Below, one piece after another: positions 24,280 to 32,647 of a stretch of DNA of 47,107 nt (its first letter is position 1; every line of letters starts with the position of its first letter). Source of the DNA: Pseudoselenomonas ruminantium (lineage in GTDB: Bacteria; Bacillota; Negativicutes; Selenomonadales; Selenomonadaceae); NCBI GenBank assembly GCA_015058575.1, contig SVBZ01000053.1, positions 1-47,107 on the forward strand, in the 5' to 3' direction. The translations under genes and the position numbers were made by a program. A model generated the notes under the pieces. It was given only the letters and a program-made list of their open reading frames with translations, was not told where the DNA came from and searched no databases.

Positions 24280-24777
24280 ACGAAAGCCGTCTTCTTCGAT
24301 CGCGACGGTACGCTCAATGTCGATGTCCACTATCTGCATCGTCCCGAGGATTTTATCTGGATACCTGAGGCGAAGGAGGCCATCAAATACGTCAATGATT
24401 TGGGGTATCTGGCTATCCTCGTTACGAATCAGAGTGGTGTGGCGCGCGGCTATTATCCCGAAGAAGATGTAAGAAAAGTCTATGATTGGATGAATGCAGA
24501 GCTTGACAAGATTGGAGCGCATCTTGATGCGCTCTATTTCTGTCCGCATCATCCGGCGGGGAAAGTCCCGCAGTATACCAAGGCCTGTGCTTGCCGCAAG
24601 CCGCAGACGGGCATGGTTGATAAGGCCTGCAGCGATTATGGGATTGACCGTAGCCAGTCGTTTTTTGTCGGCGACAGCGATGGCGACATGGAATGTGCGC
24701 AGCGGGCAGGTCTTACGGGCATACGCTATGCGGCGGGCAGTTTGCTGGCCCGGCTGCAGGACATTATCTGCAAATAG
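24277..24777 (+). CDS. gmhB: D-glycero-beta-D-manno-heptose-1,7-bisphosphate 7-phosphatase
   Basis: This HAD-family phosphatase removes the 7-phosphate of heptose 1,7-bisphosphate between the kinase and nucleotidyltransferase steps. Catalytic motif FFDRDGTLN is at the N-terminus. The zinc loop CPHH...CACRKP and motif IV GDSDGDM are present. The start is placed at GTG 24277, inside the end of a REP unit, because the HAD fold begins three residues later. A longer form from ATG 24196 would add 27 residues translated from hldD's end and the repeat. About 166 residues is slightly short but complete. Confidence 0.92.
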   Translation: MTKAVFFDRDGTLNVDVHYLHRPEDFIWIPEAKEAIKYVNDLGYLAILVTNQSGVARGYYPEEDVRKVYDWMNAELDKIGAHLDALYFCPHHPAGKVPQYTKACACRKPQTGMVDKACSDYGIDRSQSFFVGDSDGDMECAQRAGLTGIRYAAGSLLARLQDIICK

Positions 24778-24779
24778 AC

Positions 24780-24959
24780 AATTTCCGATACAGGAATTGC
24801 AAAATCATCGCCCCGCAGAGTATCGCCATCGGCGTCGCAGCCATTGGCGTCGCCGGGCGCGGCAGTGAAAGCCAATTGCTGGCCTTGGCGATGAAGATAT
24901 ACCTGCCGTTTATCCTGCTGCTGGGATGTTTGGTTTATATCGGACGAATATGGTTATAA
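24780..24959 (+). pseudogene. Remnant of the C-terminus of an L-lactate permease (LctP family)
   Basis: The + frame right after gmhB encodes NCKIIAPQSIAIGVAAIGV followed by a hydrophobic helix and RIW. In the LctP family the C-terminus has the same pattern: a K-x-I-S/A-PQSIA block, a GLVGKE-like turn, then a final transmembrane helix. About 55 residues remain of a protein that is normally over 500 long, and there is no start or ribosome site. I read it as debris of a lactate permease gene at the left edge of the accessory island. The assignment rests on memory of the family and is unverified. Confidence 0.6.
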
Positions 24960-25003
24960 TGGAAATTTACAGCTTTGAAACTTTTCAATCGTAGGAGAAA
25001 CGA

Positions 25004-25032
25004 AATCCGCACAAAAGTGCGGATTTTTTTTT
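25004..25032 (+). terminator. Strong rho-independent terminator
   Basis: A perfect 9-bp stem AATCCGCAC/GTGCGGATT with AAAA loop and a run of eight T. It lies 45 bases after the permease remnant and probably once ended that gene. A TATAAT at 25043 could start the next gene, but its -35 would fall in the hairpin. Confidence 0.85.
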
Positions 25033-25085
25033 CTATGTATAGTATAATTAAATGTTAGTAGTCTTTGGAATACAGGAGTAATGAT

Positions 25086-25463
25086 GTGGATAAATGGCTA
25101 GTCAAGAATGTACCACCAATTGAGGCTTATGAAGAGGAAAAAGTAGTCTTTGCCGCTGGAAATGAGGTCGGTGCCGCTGAAAATGAGGTCGGTGCCGCTA
25201 AAAATGAGGTCGTTGCTCTTGATAATCAGCTAAAAAGAAGTAAGGTATCTAAAATAATGCGGACCCATATTATGATGGTCTTTAGTAAAACTATGACAAA
25301 TGCTGTCTTTTCTCGCAAAGATATTGTAGAATGGTTAGGTTTTTCAGCTGCTTCTGCAGGCGGGCGGGTATTGGCGAAAATGAAAGAATTGAAGCTTGTG
25401 GAGCCTGTAACAGGATCGGGTAATGGGAAATATCGGTTTCGAGAAGAGTTGTATGGAGAATAA
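25086..25463 (+). CDS. Winged-helix protein with tandem AAxNEVG linker
   Basis: This is a 125-residue protein. Residues 20-45 consist of three tandem heptads of the type G-A-A-x-N-E-V. The C-terminal 75 residues (MRTHIMMVFSKTMTNAVFSR, then a helix-turn-helix and GKYRFRE wing) look like a winged-helix DNA-binding domain of the kind found at the end of AlbA_2/Schlafen-type or Fic-type proteins. It may be the detached C-terminal part of such a protein. GTG 25086 follows AGGAG at 7 bases. It opens the AT-rich island. Function is unknown; regulation of the following sugar genes is only a guess. Confidence 0.7.
   Translation: MDKWLVKNVPPIEAYEEEKVVFAAGNEVGAAENEVGAAKNEVVALDNQLKRSKVSKIMRTHIMMVFSKTMTNAVFSRKDIVEWLGFSAASAGGRVLAKMKELKLVEPVTGSGNGKYRFREELYGE
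25151..25213 (+). repeat. In-frame 21-base tandem repeat, three copies
   Basis: Three units, TTGCCGCTGGAAATGAGGTC-type and two near-identical followers, each encode xAAxNEV. The period is a multiple of three, so slippage would change linker length without frameshift. Confidence 0.85.
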
Positions 25464-25468
25464 GTGCG

Positions 25469-26230
25469 ATGGTGAGACTGGCAGTTATCATTCTGACCAA
25501 GAATGAAGAGAATAATATTGAGGAATGTATCCAAAGTGCGTCGTTTGCTGATGAGATTGTCGTAATAGATTCTGGCAGCACCGATGCGACGCAGGCCAAG
25601 GCCGAGGCCTTGGGAGCACGCTTTGTCGTGCACCCGATGGGAGACGATGGCTTTGCTGGACAGCGTAATTTTGCCTTGATACAAACTGAGGCTGAATGGG
25701 TGTTTTTCCTTGATGCGGATGAGCGTATTTTGTCAGAGACAAGTTTTGAAATACGCAATGCTATTAATGAAGATAGGAATGTAGTATATCGTATCAAACG
25801 TATGAATATTCTATTTGGAAAATTGATGCGGCATGGAGCACATGCTCCGGATTGGTGTATACGATTATTTCCGCGTAAAGAAGTATGTTGGAAAGGGAAG
25901 GTACATGAACATCCTGAATTCAAATTGACTTGTTTAGATTTGAAGGGATGTATGCATCACTATACTTATAAAGATTGGGGTCGCTATTTTTATAAGCTAG
26001 GTCAGTATACGGATATGATGGCGGATAAGATGCATCAACGAGGAAAAAAAGCAGATTTAGTGGATTTGATTCTGCGTCCAAGCTACGCTTTTATTCGGGC
26101 GTATTTTTTTAAGTTAGGATTTTTGGATGGAGAATTAGGATTTATTTTTTCTGTTTTGCATGGTTATTACACGTTTATGAAATATTTAAAACTTCGGTAC
26201 ATTTATAGTAGTAAGGAATTAATAAAATGA
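25469..26230 (+). CDS. Glycosyltransferase family 2, WaaE/KdtX-like LPS core glucosyltransferase
   Basis: This is a 253-residue GT-A enzyme. Motifs: VIILTKNEENNIEECIQS, IDSGSTDAT, FFLDADERI (metal-binding DAD) and VHEHPEF. The pattern matches WaaE-type proteins, which add beta-1,4-glucose to the first heptose of the inner core, but the sugar is inferred. The first about 75 codons have background base composition while the rest is strongly AT-rich, which suggests a recombination joint inside the gene. It overlaps the next gene by 4 bases (ATGA). Confidence 0.88.
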   Translation: MVRLAVIILTKNEENNIEECIQSASFADEIVVIDSGSTDATQAKAEALGARFVVHPMGDDGFAGQRNFALIQTEAEWVFFLDADERILSETSFEIRNAINEDRNVVYRIKRMNILFGKLMRHGAHAPDWCIRLFPRKEVCWKGKVHEHPEFKLTCLDLKGCMHHYTYKDWGRYFYKLGQYTDMMADKMHQRGKKADLVDLILRPSYAFIRAYFFKLGFLDGELGFIFSVLHGYYTFMKYLKLRYIYSSKELIK

Positions 26231-27354
26231 AAGTAGCGATACTAGAGACTGTTAAGGCTAGTGCCGGATTTGAACTGGAATTTGATAGGATTATCATTGA
26301 GGCATTGAGGGAATGTGGTCATAATCCGGTCATGATGCTTCCTGAGGGGGCCAAGCTCGATTATGATTTTGATGTTCCTAAGTATTACTTATCAGGTGGC
26401 GGAATTATCTCTTATGATGGTGTTAAGGGATTGAAAAAAATATGGTATTCATATTTACGGGAAAAGCGTCGTGTAAAGTGGTTCGATGCAGCAGTCGGTA
26501 TGGCCAAAGAAAAAGGTATAGATGCAATTGTATTGACTACGGCAACTTATCGATATATGCGTGCGCTAAAAAAAAGTAGATTGCGGAATATTGACATACC
26601 GGTATTTTTTATTTTTCTAGGAGTAAATCCTCAAGAAAAACCGAGATTTTTATCTAAGGCAAATGATTGCTTGCCATATAAGAACATACATCTGTGCGTG
26701 ACGACGTTAAGAGATGATTTCGGAGAAAATCGTCCTCGAAATGTTAAATTAATAAAGCCGCCAGTAATGATTCCTAAAAAATGTCAATGTCAAGCTGAAC
26801 ATAATCCGTTACGGATTGGTTTTTTTGGACATTATCGGAAGGGCGAAAAAAATATTGATTGGCTGCTGAGACTTGCAAATGAAGCAGTTTTTAATCGACC
26901 AGTGAAGTTCGTTATCCAACTAGTACCAACAACAGAAGAAGATCGTAGGGAAGTTGAACAGATTGTTGCTGGGTATAAAGAAAACCAAGTGGAATTTATC
27001 ACACATAAGCTGTTGAATGATGACTGGTATAATGCAATACAATCTGTTGATATAGTGTATTTGCCATATACCGCGGAACGTTATCTTTATAATTGGAGTG
27101 CTATTTATTTTACAGCTATTGGTGCCAAAAAACCAGTGCTCACAACGAATGTTCTTAATCCGGAAGTAATGAAAAAATATTCTATTGGTGCATACATAGA
27201 TGTAAATGATTTTTCTTTATTTAGACATGAGATGGAAACGTTTGTTGATGGATATGAAAAAGAAAAAAATAAGTATGCATTAGAATTAGAAAAAGCGAAC
27301 ATGGAATATGGAAAGATGACATTTATCAATAATTTGTTAAAAAATGATACATAA
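26227..27354 (+). CDS. GT-B fold glycosyltransferase (GT4-like)
   Basis: This is a 375-residue protein. The C-terminal half looks like a GT4 donor domain: PLRIGFFGHYRKGEKNIDWL, then a QLVP segment, DIVYLPYTAERYLYNWSAIY and a helix-rich tail. The N-terminal half begins MKVAILETVKASAGFELEFD and is less recognisable. It lacks a signal peptide and is expected to act on the cytoplasmic side, extending the lipid A-core. The sugar is unknown. It is AT-rich and translationally coupled to the WaaE-like gene. The following 136 bases hold no gene. Confidence 0.75.
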   Translation: MKVAILETVKASAGFELEFDRIIIEALRECGHNPVMMLPEGAKLDYDFDVPKYYLSGGGIISYDGVKGLKKIWYSYLREKRRVKWFDAAVGMAKEKGIDAIVLTTATYRYMRALKKSRLRNIDIPVFFIFLGVNPQEKPRFLSKANDCLPYKNIHLCVTTLRDDFGENRPRNVKLIKPPVMIPKKCQCQAEHNPLRIGFFGHYRKGEKNIDWLLRLANEAVFNRPVKFVIQLVPTTEEDRREVEQIVAGYKENQVEFITHKLLNDDWYNAIQSVDIVYLPYTAERYLYNWSAIYFTAIGAKKPVLTTNVLNPEVMKKYSIGAYIDVNDFSLFRHEMETFVDGYEKEKNKYALELEKANMEYGKMTFINNLLKNDT

Positions 27355-27490
27355 AGGTTTTTGTTGATAGATGTATTCTTATTGAATTAGGAAATAAATA
27401 AGCTTGTATTTGAAAATGCGTCGTGAATAATGATGGTTTTTTTATATGTTGTAGATGAATGGATAAGTATCAATATGGAGAAAAATTACG

Positions 27491-28540
27491 ATGAAACAAT
27501 ATAAGAATATACTCGTTAATGCCTTAATTAATTTAGGGGATGTAGTAGTTAGCACAAGCGCTATTGCTATTTTGAAAAAAGTATATCCTGATGCAAAAAT
27601 AACGATGCTAGTTAAACCTGTAGTTGTAGAAGCATTGGTGAATAATCCGCTGATTGATGAGGTTATTCCGTTTCAATATAAGGCTAAAGAAAACTCAGTG
27701 AAAGCCATGTTAAAGATGGTTAGATTGCTGAAAAATAAAAAATATGATTTATCGATTTCATTTGACCGTAAATTGCGCCCTGCATTGCTTTGTTATTTAG
27801 CAGGGATTCCGGTAAGAGTAGGTCCGGATCGCGTGTTTGGTGATACGCCGAGTAAAGTTACTTGGCTTTATACAAACGTTGTTCATTTAGAGCATGATTT
27901 AAATAATACGCTACAAGCTGAGACATATCAATCGATAGTCCGAGGTTTTACTGGGAGTGATATTCATGAAAATCCAGTATTTGCACGAATAACAAAGGAA
28001 TCGCAGAACAATGCGCAAAAGCTTTTACAACAGCTGCCATACAAGAAGAAACGTATAGCATTGTGTGTAAAAGGGACATTTCCATTAAAAACTTGGCCAA
28101 AGGAATATTTTGTACGGTTGGTTGACATGTTGGTGGAAAAGTATGATGCATCATTCTATATTATTGGTGCACCAAATGATCGGGAATATGCTGATGAAGT
28201 AATAGAGGCGATGCATCAGAGCGTTTTGAATTTTTGTGGGAAAACATCGTTAGTAGATCTTGCTGCAATTATGGAGCAGACGGATTTATTCGTTACAGTT
28301 GACACAGGAGCGACGCATATTGCTGCAACAACTGGTGTAAAAATGGTTACGATGTATGGGTGTACGAGTCCTAAGCGTTGGCGTCCTATTAACGCCAACG
28401 CAAGAGCTCTTTCAAGTGAAGAAAAATGTTGTCCTTGTAGTGTTCGAGTAGGTGAGTGTCCAAGCGCACCAAAGCCTGATTGTTTATGGCATATTACTCC
28501 AGATATGGTTTTGAACGAATGTATAGCGTTGTTGGATTAG
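27491..28540 (+). CDS. Heptosyltransferase-like glycosyltransferase, GT9 family
   Basis: This is the third GT9 enzyme of the window, 349 residues and AT-rich. Motifs: NILVNALINLGDVVVSTSAI at the N-terminus, LCVKGTFPLKTWP, and TVDTGATHIAATTGV in the donor site. The Cys-rich CCPCSVRVGEC...DC precedes ITPDMV. It differs markedly from the two GT9 proteins at 18042 and 21053, so it was probably acquired with the island and adds a strain-specific outer-core heptose or related sugar. ATATGGAGAA precedes the ATG. Confidence 0.88.
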   Translation: MKQYKNILVNALINLGDVVVSTSAIAILKKVYPDAKITMLVKPVVVEALVNNPLIDEVIPFQYKAKENSVKAMLKMVRLLKNKKYDLSISFDRKLRPALLCYLAGIPVRVGPDRVFGDTPSKVTWLYTNVVHLEHDLNNTLQAETYQSIVRGFTGSDIHENPVFARITKESQNNAQKLLQQLPYKKKRIALCVKGTFPLKTWPKEYFVRLVDMLVEKYDASFYIIGAPNDREYADEVIEAMHQSVLNFCGKTSLVDLAAIMEQTDLFVTVDTGATHIAATTGVKMVTMYGCTSPKRWRPINANARALSSEEKCCPCSVRVGECPSAPKPDCLWHITPDMVLNECIALLD

Positions 28541-28613
28541 ATTGATGCTGCCTGAGAAACTGTACATAAATATTAAAAGCTCATATTTTGAGCTTTTAAA
28601 GAATGGAGAATCT

Positions 28614-29513
28614 ATGTTAGGTTATATTGATATCGGAAGAAAAATATACAATATGCAGAATCCTAGGGAAGTTCATCGCTTCGTGGTGTTTGCCATCCGT
28701 TGCTTGTTGCACCCTTTTCGGATGAAGCGCTTGGAAAAATTTTTTCATAGTACGCCGCTTATGGAAAAGATTGCAGCAGAATATGGCTTTGTTTATGAGC
28801 AGCCGACGCGAGCTTTCTTTTATAACAAATCTACTTTTTCTGAGCGAGCAACGCTGGTGGAAGAGCATATGGAATATTTGGCGGAACATGTAAAGGAACA
28901 GGATTTTCTGGATTTGTATGCAAAAAAAGAAAAGTTGCTTTGGCAATCGACGGATGAAGGTGCTGGTTTAAGGCTTGTTCTTTCTTATCATCCGGGACAA
29001 CGTAAGGAAGGTCTGTTATCGTTAGTTCTATCTTGCGATGAGGGAGAATTATATCAGATGATTTTCTGGATTGCTAAAGATAGGCAAAGAGAATGGTCTT
29101 TGTGGATTGGCGCGATGCAGGGGCCGAATATGGAGAATGCACGGGAGATTATTAAAAAGGTAACAAAACGTTGCCATGCATACAGGACAAAAAACCTTAT
29201 CTTGCATGTGACACAGGAAATTGCACGGGCTTTGAGACTCAAGCATATCTATGCAGTGACTAATTATGGATATTATGCAAATAATCATATCCGTCGGGAC
29301 CGTAAACTAAAGACAGACTTCAGTCAGTTTTGGCAAGAATCGGGAGGAACGCCTTGCAAAGATTTGCGTTTCTTCGAATTGCCTTTGAAAGAGTATCGTA
29401 AGACCATGGAAGAGATACCAACTCGGAAAAGAGCAAACTATCGAAAAAGATTTCAGATGCTGGATGAAATCGATGAATCGATTTTAGTGCGTATGAAGCG
29501 GCTAATGAAGTGA
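28614..29513 (+). CDS. VirK/YbjX family protein (DUF535)
   Basis: This roughly 299-residue protein resembles VirK/YbjX: the signatures HPFRMKRLEKFF, GLLSLVLSCDEGELYQMIFW, IGAMQGPN and, near the end, a cluster around NHIRRDRKLKTDF. Family members are linked to envelope integrity, LPS modification and antimicrobial-peptide resistance in enteric bacteria, but the biochemical role is unknown. ATG 28614 is preceded by GGAGAATCT; an in-frame ATG at 28545 would add 23 residues but lacks a ribosome site. Location among core glycosyltransferases supports an LPS-related role. Confidence 0.82.
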   Translation: MLGYIDIGRKIYNMQNPREVHRFVVFAIRCLLHPFRMKRLEKFFHSTPLMEKIAAEYGFVYEQPTRAFFYNKSTFSERATLVEEHMEYLAEHVKEQDFLDLYAKKEKLLWQSTDEGAGLRLVLSYHPGQRKEGLLSLVLSCDEGELYQMIFWIAKDRQREWSLWIGAMQGPNMENAREIIKKVTKRCHAYRTKNLILHVTQEIARALRLKHIYAVTNYGYYANNHIRRDRKLKTDFSQFWQESGGTPCKDLRFFELPLKEYRKTMEEIPTRKRANYRKRFQMLDEIDESILVRMKRLMK

Positions 29514-29543
29514 GAAGAGAAAATATGAAAAATATACAGAGAA

Positions 29544-30608
29544 ATGCCCAGAAAGAGATTATATGTCGAAAAGGTGGATTTTAGGATGTATGAACAGGAC
29601 TTAAAACGGATAATCAGCAGTGTAGAAAATATAGGAAGGAGTCCAAATGCTGAAAATTTCAATATAGCTGTAGGCGTTAACGAAAAATTCGTTGCGCCAT
29701 TAGGGATAATGCTTACTTCGCTGGCAATCAATAATCCGAAAAGGGAAATAGATGTAAATATCGGAACAAGTGACATTTCTGCTGATAGTATAGACCGCTT
29801 GAAGAAGTTTGTGGAGCGATACAGTAATATATCGATTAATATATATCATATTGATGGAGAAACTCTGGCCGATTATGTGGGGAGAAAGAATCCAACAGCG
29901 GCATATTATCGGGTGGTAATGGCAACTGTATTGTATCCGGCTGTTAAGAAGTTGCTTTATATGGATGTAGATACATTATTCTTAGGTAAAATAGAGGACT
30001 TTGAAGCGATAGAATTTGGTGATAAAACATTCTTTGCGGTAGAAGATACCTTGCGGGGCATCTCGTTGAAAGAACATAAAGAAGAATTGGGATTGGGAAA
30101 AGAAGATAAATATTTCAATTCTGGTGTTATGTATATTGATTTGAAGAAATGGCATGAAAATAATATTTCAGAAAAAGTTATTGAGATGTTGCATGAACGA
30201 GCTATGGGGATAAGAACGTTCAGCTTTATGGACCAAGGGGCAATGAATAGTGTAACTGTTGGTTTATGGGGAGAGCTGTCGGATAGACTTCACTTGATGA
30301 TTCCTGTACTGAGAGAGAAGTATAAAGGAAAACTACTGGAAGATACAGTTATATTACATTATGCTGGAGCGTATAAGCCGTGGAAATTTACAAGTGAAGG
30401 TGAGCTTGCGGAGTTGAGTGAGAATTGTGTTGATGTCGCATTGTTTGATAAATACAGAAAAGAATCGTTATGGGCAGATTTTTATGGATATCAAAAGAGG
30501 TACACAACGTTAAGACTTATTTCGCGATGGATGATGATAAAGGGTGAGTGGGGATTATTTATAAAGTGGTATATAAAGTATTTATTGTGTAAATATAAAA
30601 TGGATTGA
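29544..30608 (+). CDS. Glycosyltransferase family 8 (RfaI/WaaO-like)
   Basis: This is a 354-residue retaining GT-A enzyme of the LPS alpha-galactosyl/glucosyltransferase type. The N-terminal NIAVGVNEKFVAPLGIMLTS binds nucleotide sugar. LYMDVDTLFLG holds the DxD metal motif. YFNSGVMYIDLKKW and the C-terminal HYAGAYKPW are GT8 signatures. An alternative start at 29586 would remove 14 residues. It belongs with the outer-core genes of the island. Confidence 0.9.
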   Translation: MPRKRLYVEKVDFRMYEQDLKRIISSVENIGRSPNAENFNIAVGVNEKFVAPLGIMLTSLAINNPKREIDVNIGTSDISADSIDRLKKFVERYSNISINIYHIDGETLADYVGRKNPTAAYYRVVMATVLYPAVKKLLYMDVDTLFLGKIEDFEAIEFGDKTFFAVEDTLRGISLKEHKEELGLGKEDKYFNSGVMYIDLKKWHENNISEKVIEMLHERAMGIRTFSFMDQGAMNSVTVGLWGELSDRLHLMIPVLREKYKGKLLEDTVILHYAGAYKPWKFTSEGELAELSENCVDVALFDKYRKESLWADFYGYQKRYTTLRLISRWMMIKGEWGLFIKWYIKYLLCKYKMD

Positions 30609-30704
30609 TTGGTGAATGACTGTCAGAAAATAGGTGTTCCCTTGTGAAAAAATATTGCTCATGATTTATATGTTGTGATGAATGGAAAGGAGCTGTAAAC
30701 TATT

Positions 30705-32570
30705 ATGTGTGGGATTTGTGGCTTTGTGTCAACAAGGAATACTGACGTAAATAATTTAAAGTATATGAATGACAGCATAGCGCATCGTGGACCGGATGAT
30801 TGCGGTGAATATATTGCTAGAATGGGAAGAATGACTGTCGGCTTAGGTCATAGAAGACTATCTGTTTTGGATTTGTCTCAGGCTGGTCATCAACCAATGT
30901 TTTATGGGGATGATGTGGGGATTGTTTACAACGGAGAAATTTATAATTTTAGAGAAATACGCGATAGACTAATAGCAAAAGGCTACGTTTTTCATAGTGA
31001 CTGTGATACAGAGGTGATTCTTGCCGCTTATTTAGATAAGGGGATTGAATCTGTTGATGATTTTAATGGAATGTTTGCGTTTGCGTTACTGGATTTTCGA
31101 ACACAGGAGATTTTCCTCGTACGTGATAGAATGGGAAAGAAGCCTCTTTATCTTTATGATGATGGCAAGGATATTGTATTTTCCTCAGAATTAAAACCAA
31201 TATATCGGTATCCTCATTTTCGAAAAGAGTTAAGAACAGATTTGATGGCACGATATATGTATCGTGGATATTTTGGTGGTAGAGATACAGTTTTTCATAA
31301 TGTTGAACGTGTCCTCCCTGGTCATATTATTCGGTACAAGATTCAAGATATAGGACATTCTAAGCAAGATATTTGTTATTGGAATGTTCCTGAAGTGTAT
31401 GATAAGTATAAGAATTGTGGTCCTGATGATTTTGCAACTGCAAAAGAAGAGTTGCGGGAATTGCTGTGTAAAGCTGTAAAACGCCGACTTATTGCAGATG
31501 TTCCAGTTGGAACTTTTTTGTCAGGAGGTATAGATTCGTCGTTGATTACAGCCATTGCGCAGGCAGTCAGTGATCAGAAGATAAAAACTTATAGTATTGG
31601 TTTTTATAATGACAAGGATAATGAGGCAAATTATGCTTCGAAAGTTGCAGATGCTTTAGGCACAGATCATCATGAACTCTATGTGGATGAACATAACTAT
31701 CGTGAAATGCTGGATGATATGTGCTACTATTTTGATGAACCACATGCAGATAATTCAGCGATACCTACGATGCTGGTCTCTAAATTTGCCCGTCAAGATG
31801 TAACGGTAGCACTTTCTGGTGATGCGGGGGATGAACTTTTTTGTGGATATGATTCATACGATAAAATGGCTTATATGGATAAGATGTATCCGTATGCGAA
31901 GGCAACACAATTCCTGGCAAGGGGAATCTATAGAATAACTGGCAAACATATAAAGTCCAAAAGGTCGGATAAAATAAATATGTTTTTTGGACAGCCATTA
32001 TCTGTCACGCAGCTGTTAACAAAATATGATGTTGATGAAGCAGAACAATATGTATTGGGGGAACAGGCGAGAATCGCTTTTGACGAAGCTGATTTAAGAG
32101 AAGAATCCTATCAGATTCGGAAGATGCTATTAGATCAGATTACGTTTATGACTGATGGTATATTGGCAAAAGTGGATAGAGCGAGTATGCGTTTTTCATT
32201 GGAATGCAGAAGCCCTTTGCTTGATCCTGATATTATAAAATTTTCCTATAGCATTCCACAAAAATTTAAATATAAGGACAAAAAACATAAAAAATATATT
32301 TTGCAAGAATTATTGGCAGATTATGTTCCTAGAAAATTATTCGAACGTCCTAAACATGGGTTTTGCATGTCGGTTCGATCTTATTTAGATGACAACGATG
32401 ACTTGAGAAAGTATATAGAACCAAGTTATTTGAAAAAACAAGGGTTATTTGATGCAGAGGCAATAAAAAATTTATATAGTTCCTTTTTAACTCATAGTTA
32501 TAGAGAGGCACATAATGTGTTGTGGAAATTCTATGTATTTCAAATGTGGTATGAACGCTTCATGACCTAA
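30705..32570 (+). CDS. asnB: Asparagine synthase-like glutamine amidotransferase (AsnB family)
   Basis: This is a 621-residue class II amidotransferase. Cys2 at MCGICG is the glutaminase nucleophile, followed by HRGPDD and YNGEIYN. The synthetase domain has the PP-loop FLSGGIDSS and the segment SGDAGDELFCGYD. All catalytic elements seem intact. In polysaccharide loci such proteins often amidate uronic acids instead of making asparagine; its position between GT8 and an EptA-like gene favours that role, but free asparagine synthesis cannot be excluded. It is AT-rich like the rest of the island, with GGAAAGGAG before the start. Confidence 0.92.
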   Translation: MCGICGFVSTRNTDVNNLKYMNDSIAHRGPDDCGEYIARMGRMTVGLGHRRLSVLDLSQAGHQPMFYGDDVGIVYNGEIYNFREIRDRLIAKGYVFHSDCDTEVILAAYLDKGIESVDDFNGMFAFALLDFRTQEIFLVRDRMGKKPLYLYDDGKDIVFSSELKPIYRYPHFRKELRTDLMARYMYRGYFGGRDTVFHNVERVLPGHIIRYKIQDIGHSKQDICYWNVPEVYDKYKNCGPDDFATAKEELRELLCKAVKRRLIADVPVGTFLSGGIDSSLITAIAQAVSDQKIKTYSIGFYNDKDNEANYASKVADALGTDHHELYVDEHNYREMLDDMCYYFDEPHADNSAIPTMLVSKFARQDVTVALSGDAGDELFCGYDSYDKMAYMDKMYPYAKATQFLARGIYRITGKHIKSKRSDKINMFFGQPLSVTQLLTKYDVDEAEQYVLGEQARIAFDEADLREESYQIRKMLLDQITFMTDGILAKVDRASMRFSLECRSPLLDPDIIKFSYSIPQKFKYKDKKHKKYILQELLADYVPRKLFERPKHGFCMSVRSYLDDNDDLRKYIEPSYLKKQGLFDAEAIKNLYSSFLTHSYREAHNVLWKFYVFQMWYERFMT

Positions 32571-32647
32571 AATTAAAGAGATGAAGTATTATCAAATTTG
32601 TAGATGATTCAATGAGATGAATATGTCAGAGAAACGAGGATGTATTA

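Noticed and set aside
24692..24779. A small membrane protein starting inside the gmhB 3' end
   Set aside because: The N-terminal part would be an out-of-frame reading of gmhB without a ribosome site. Only the part after 24780 resembles protein, and it looks like a permease remnant.
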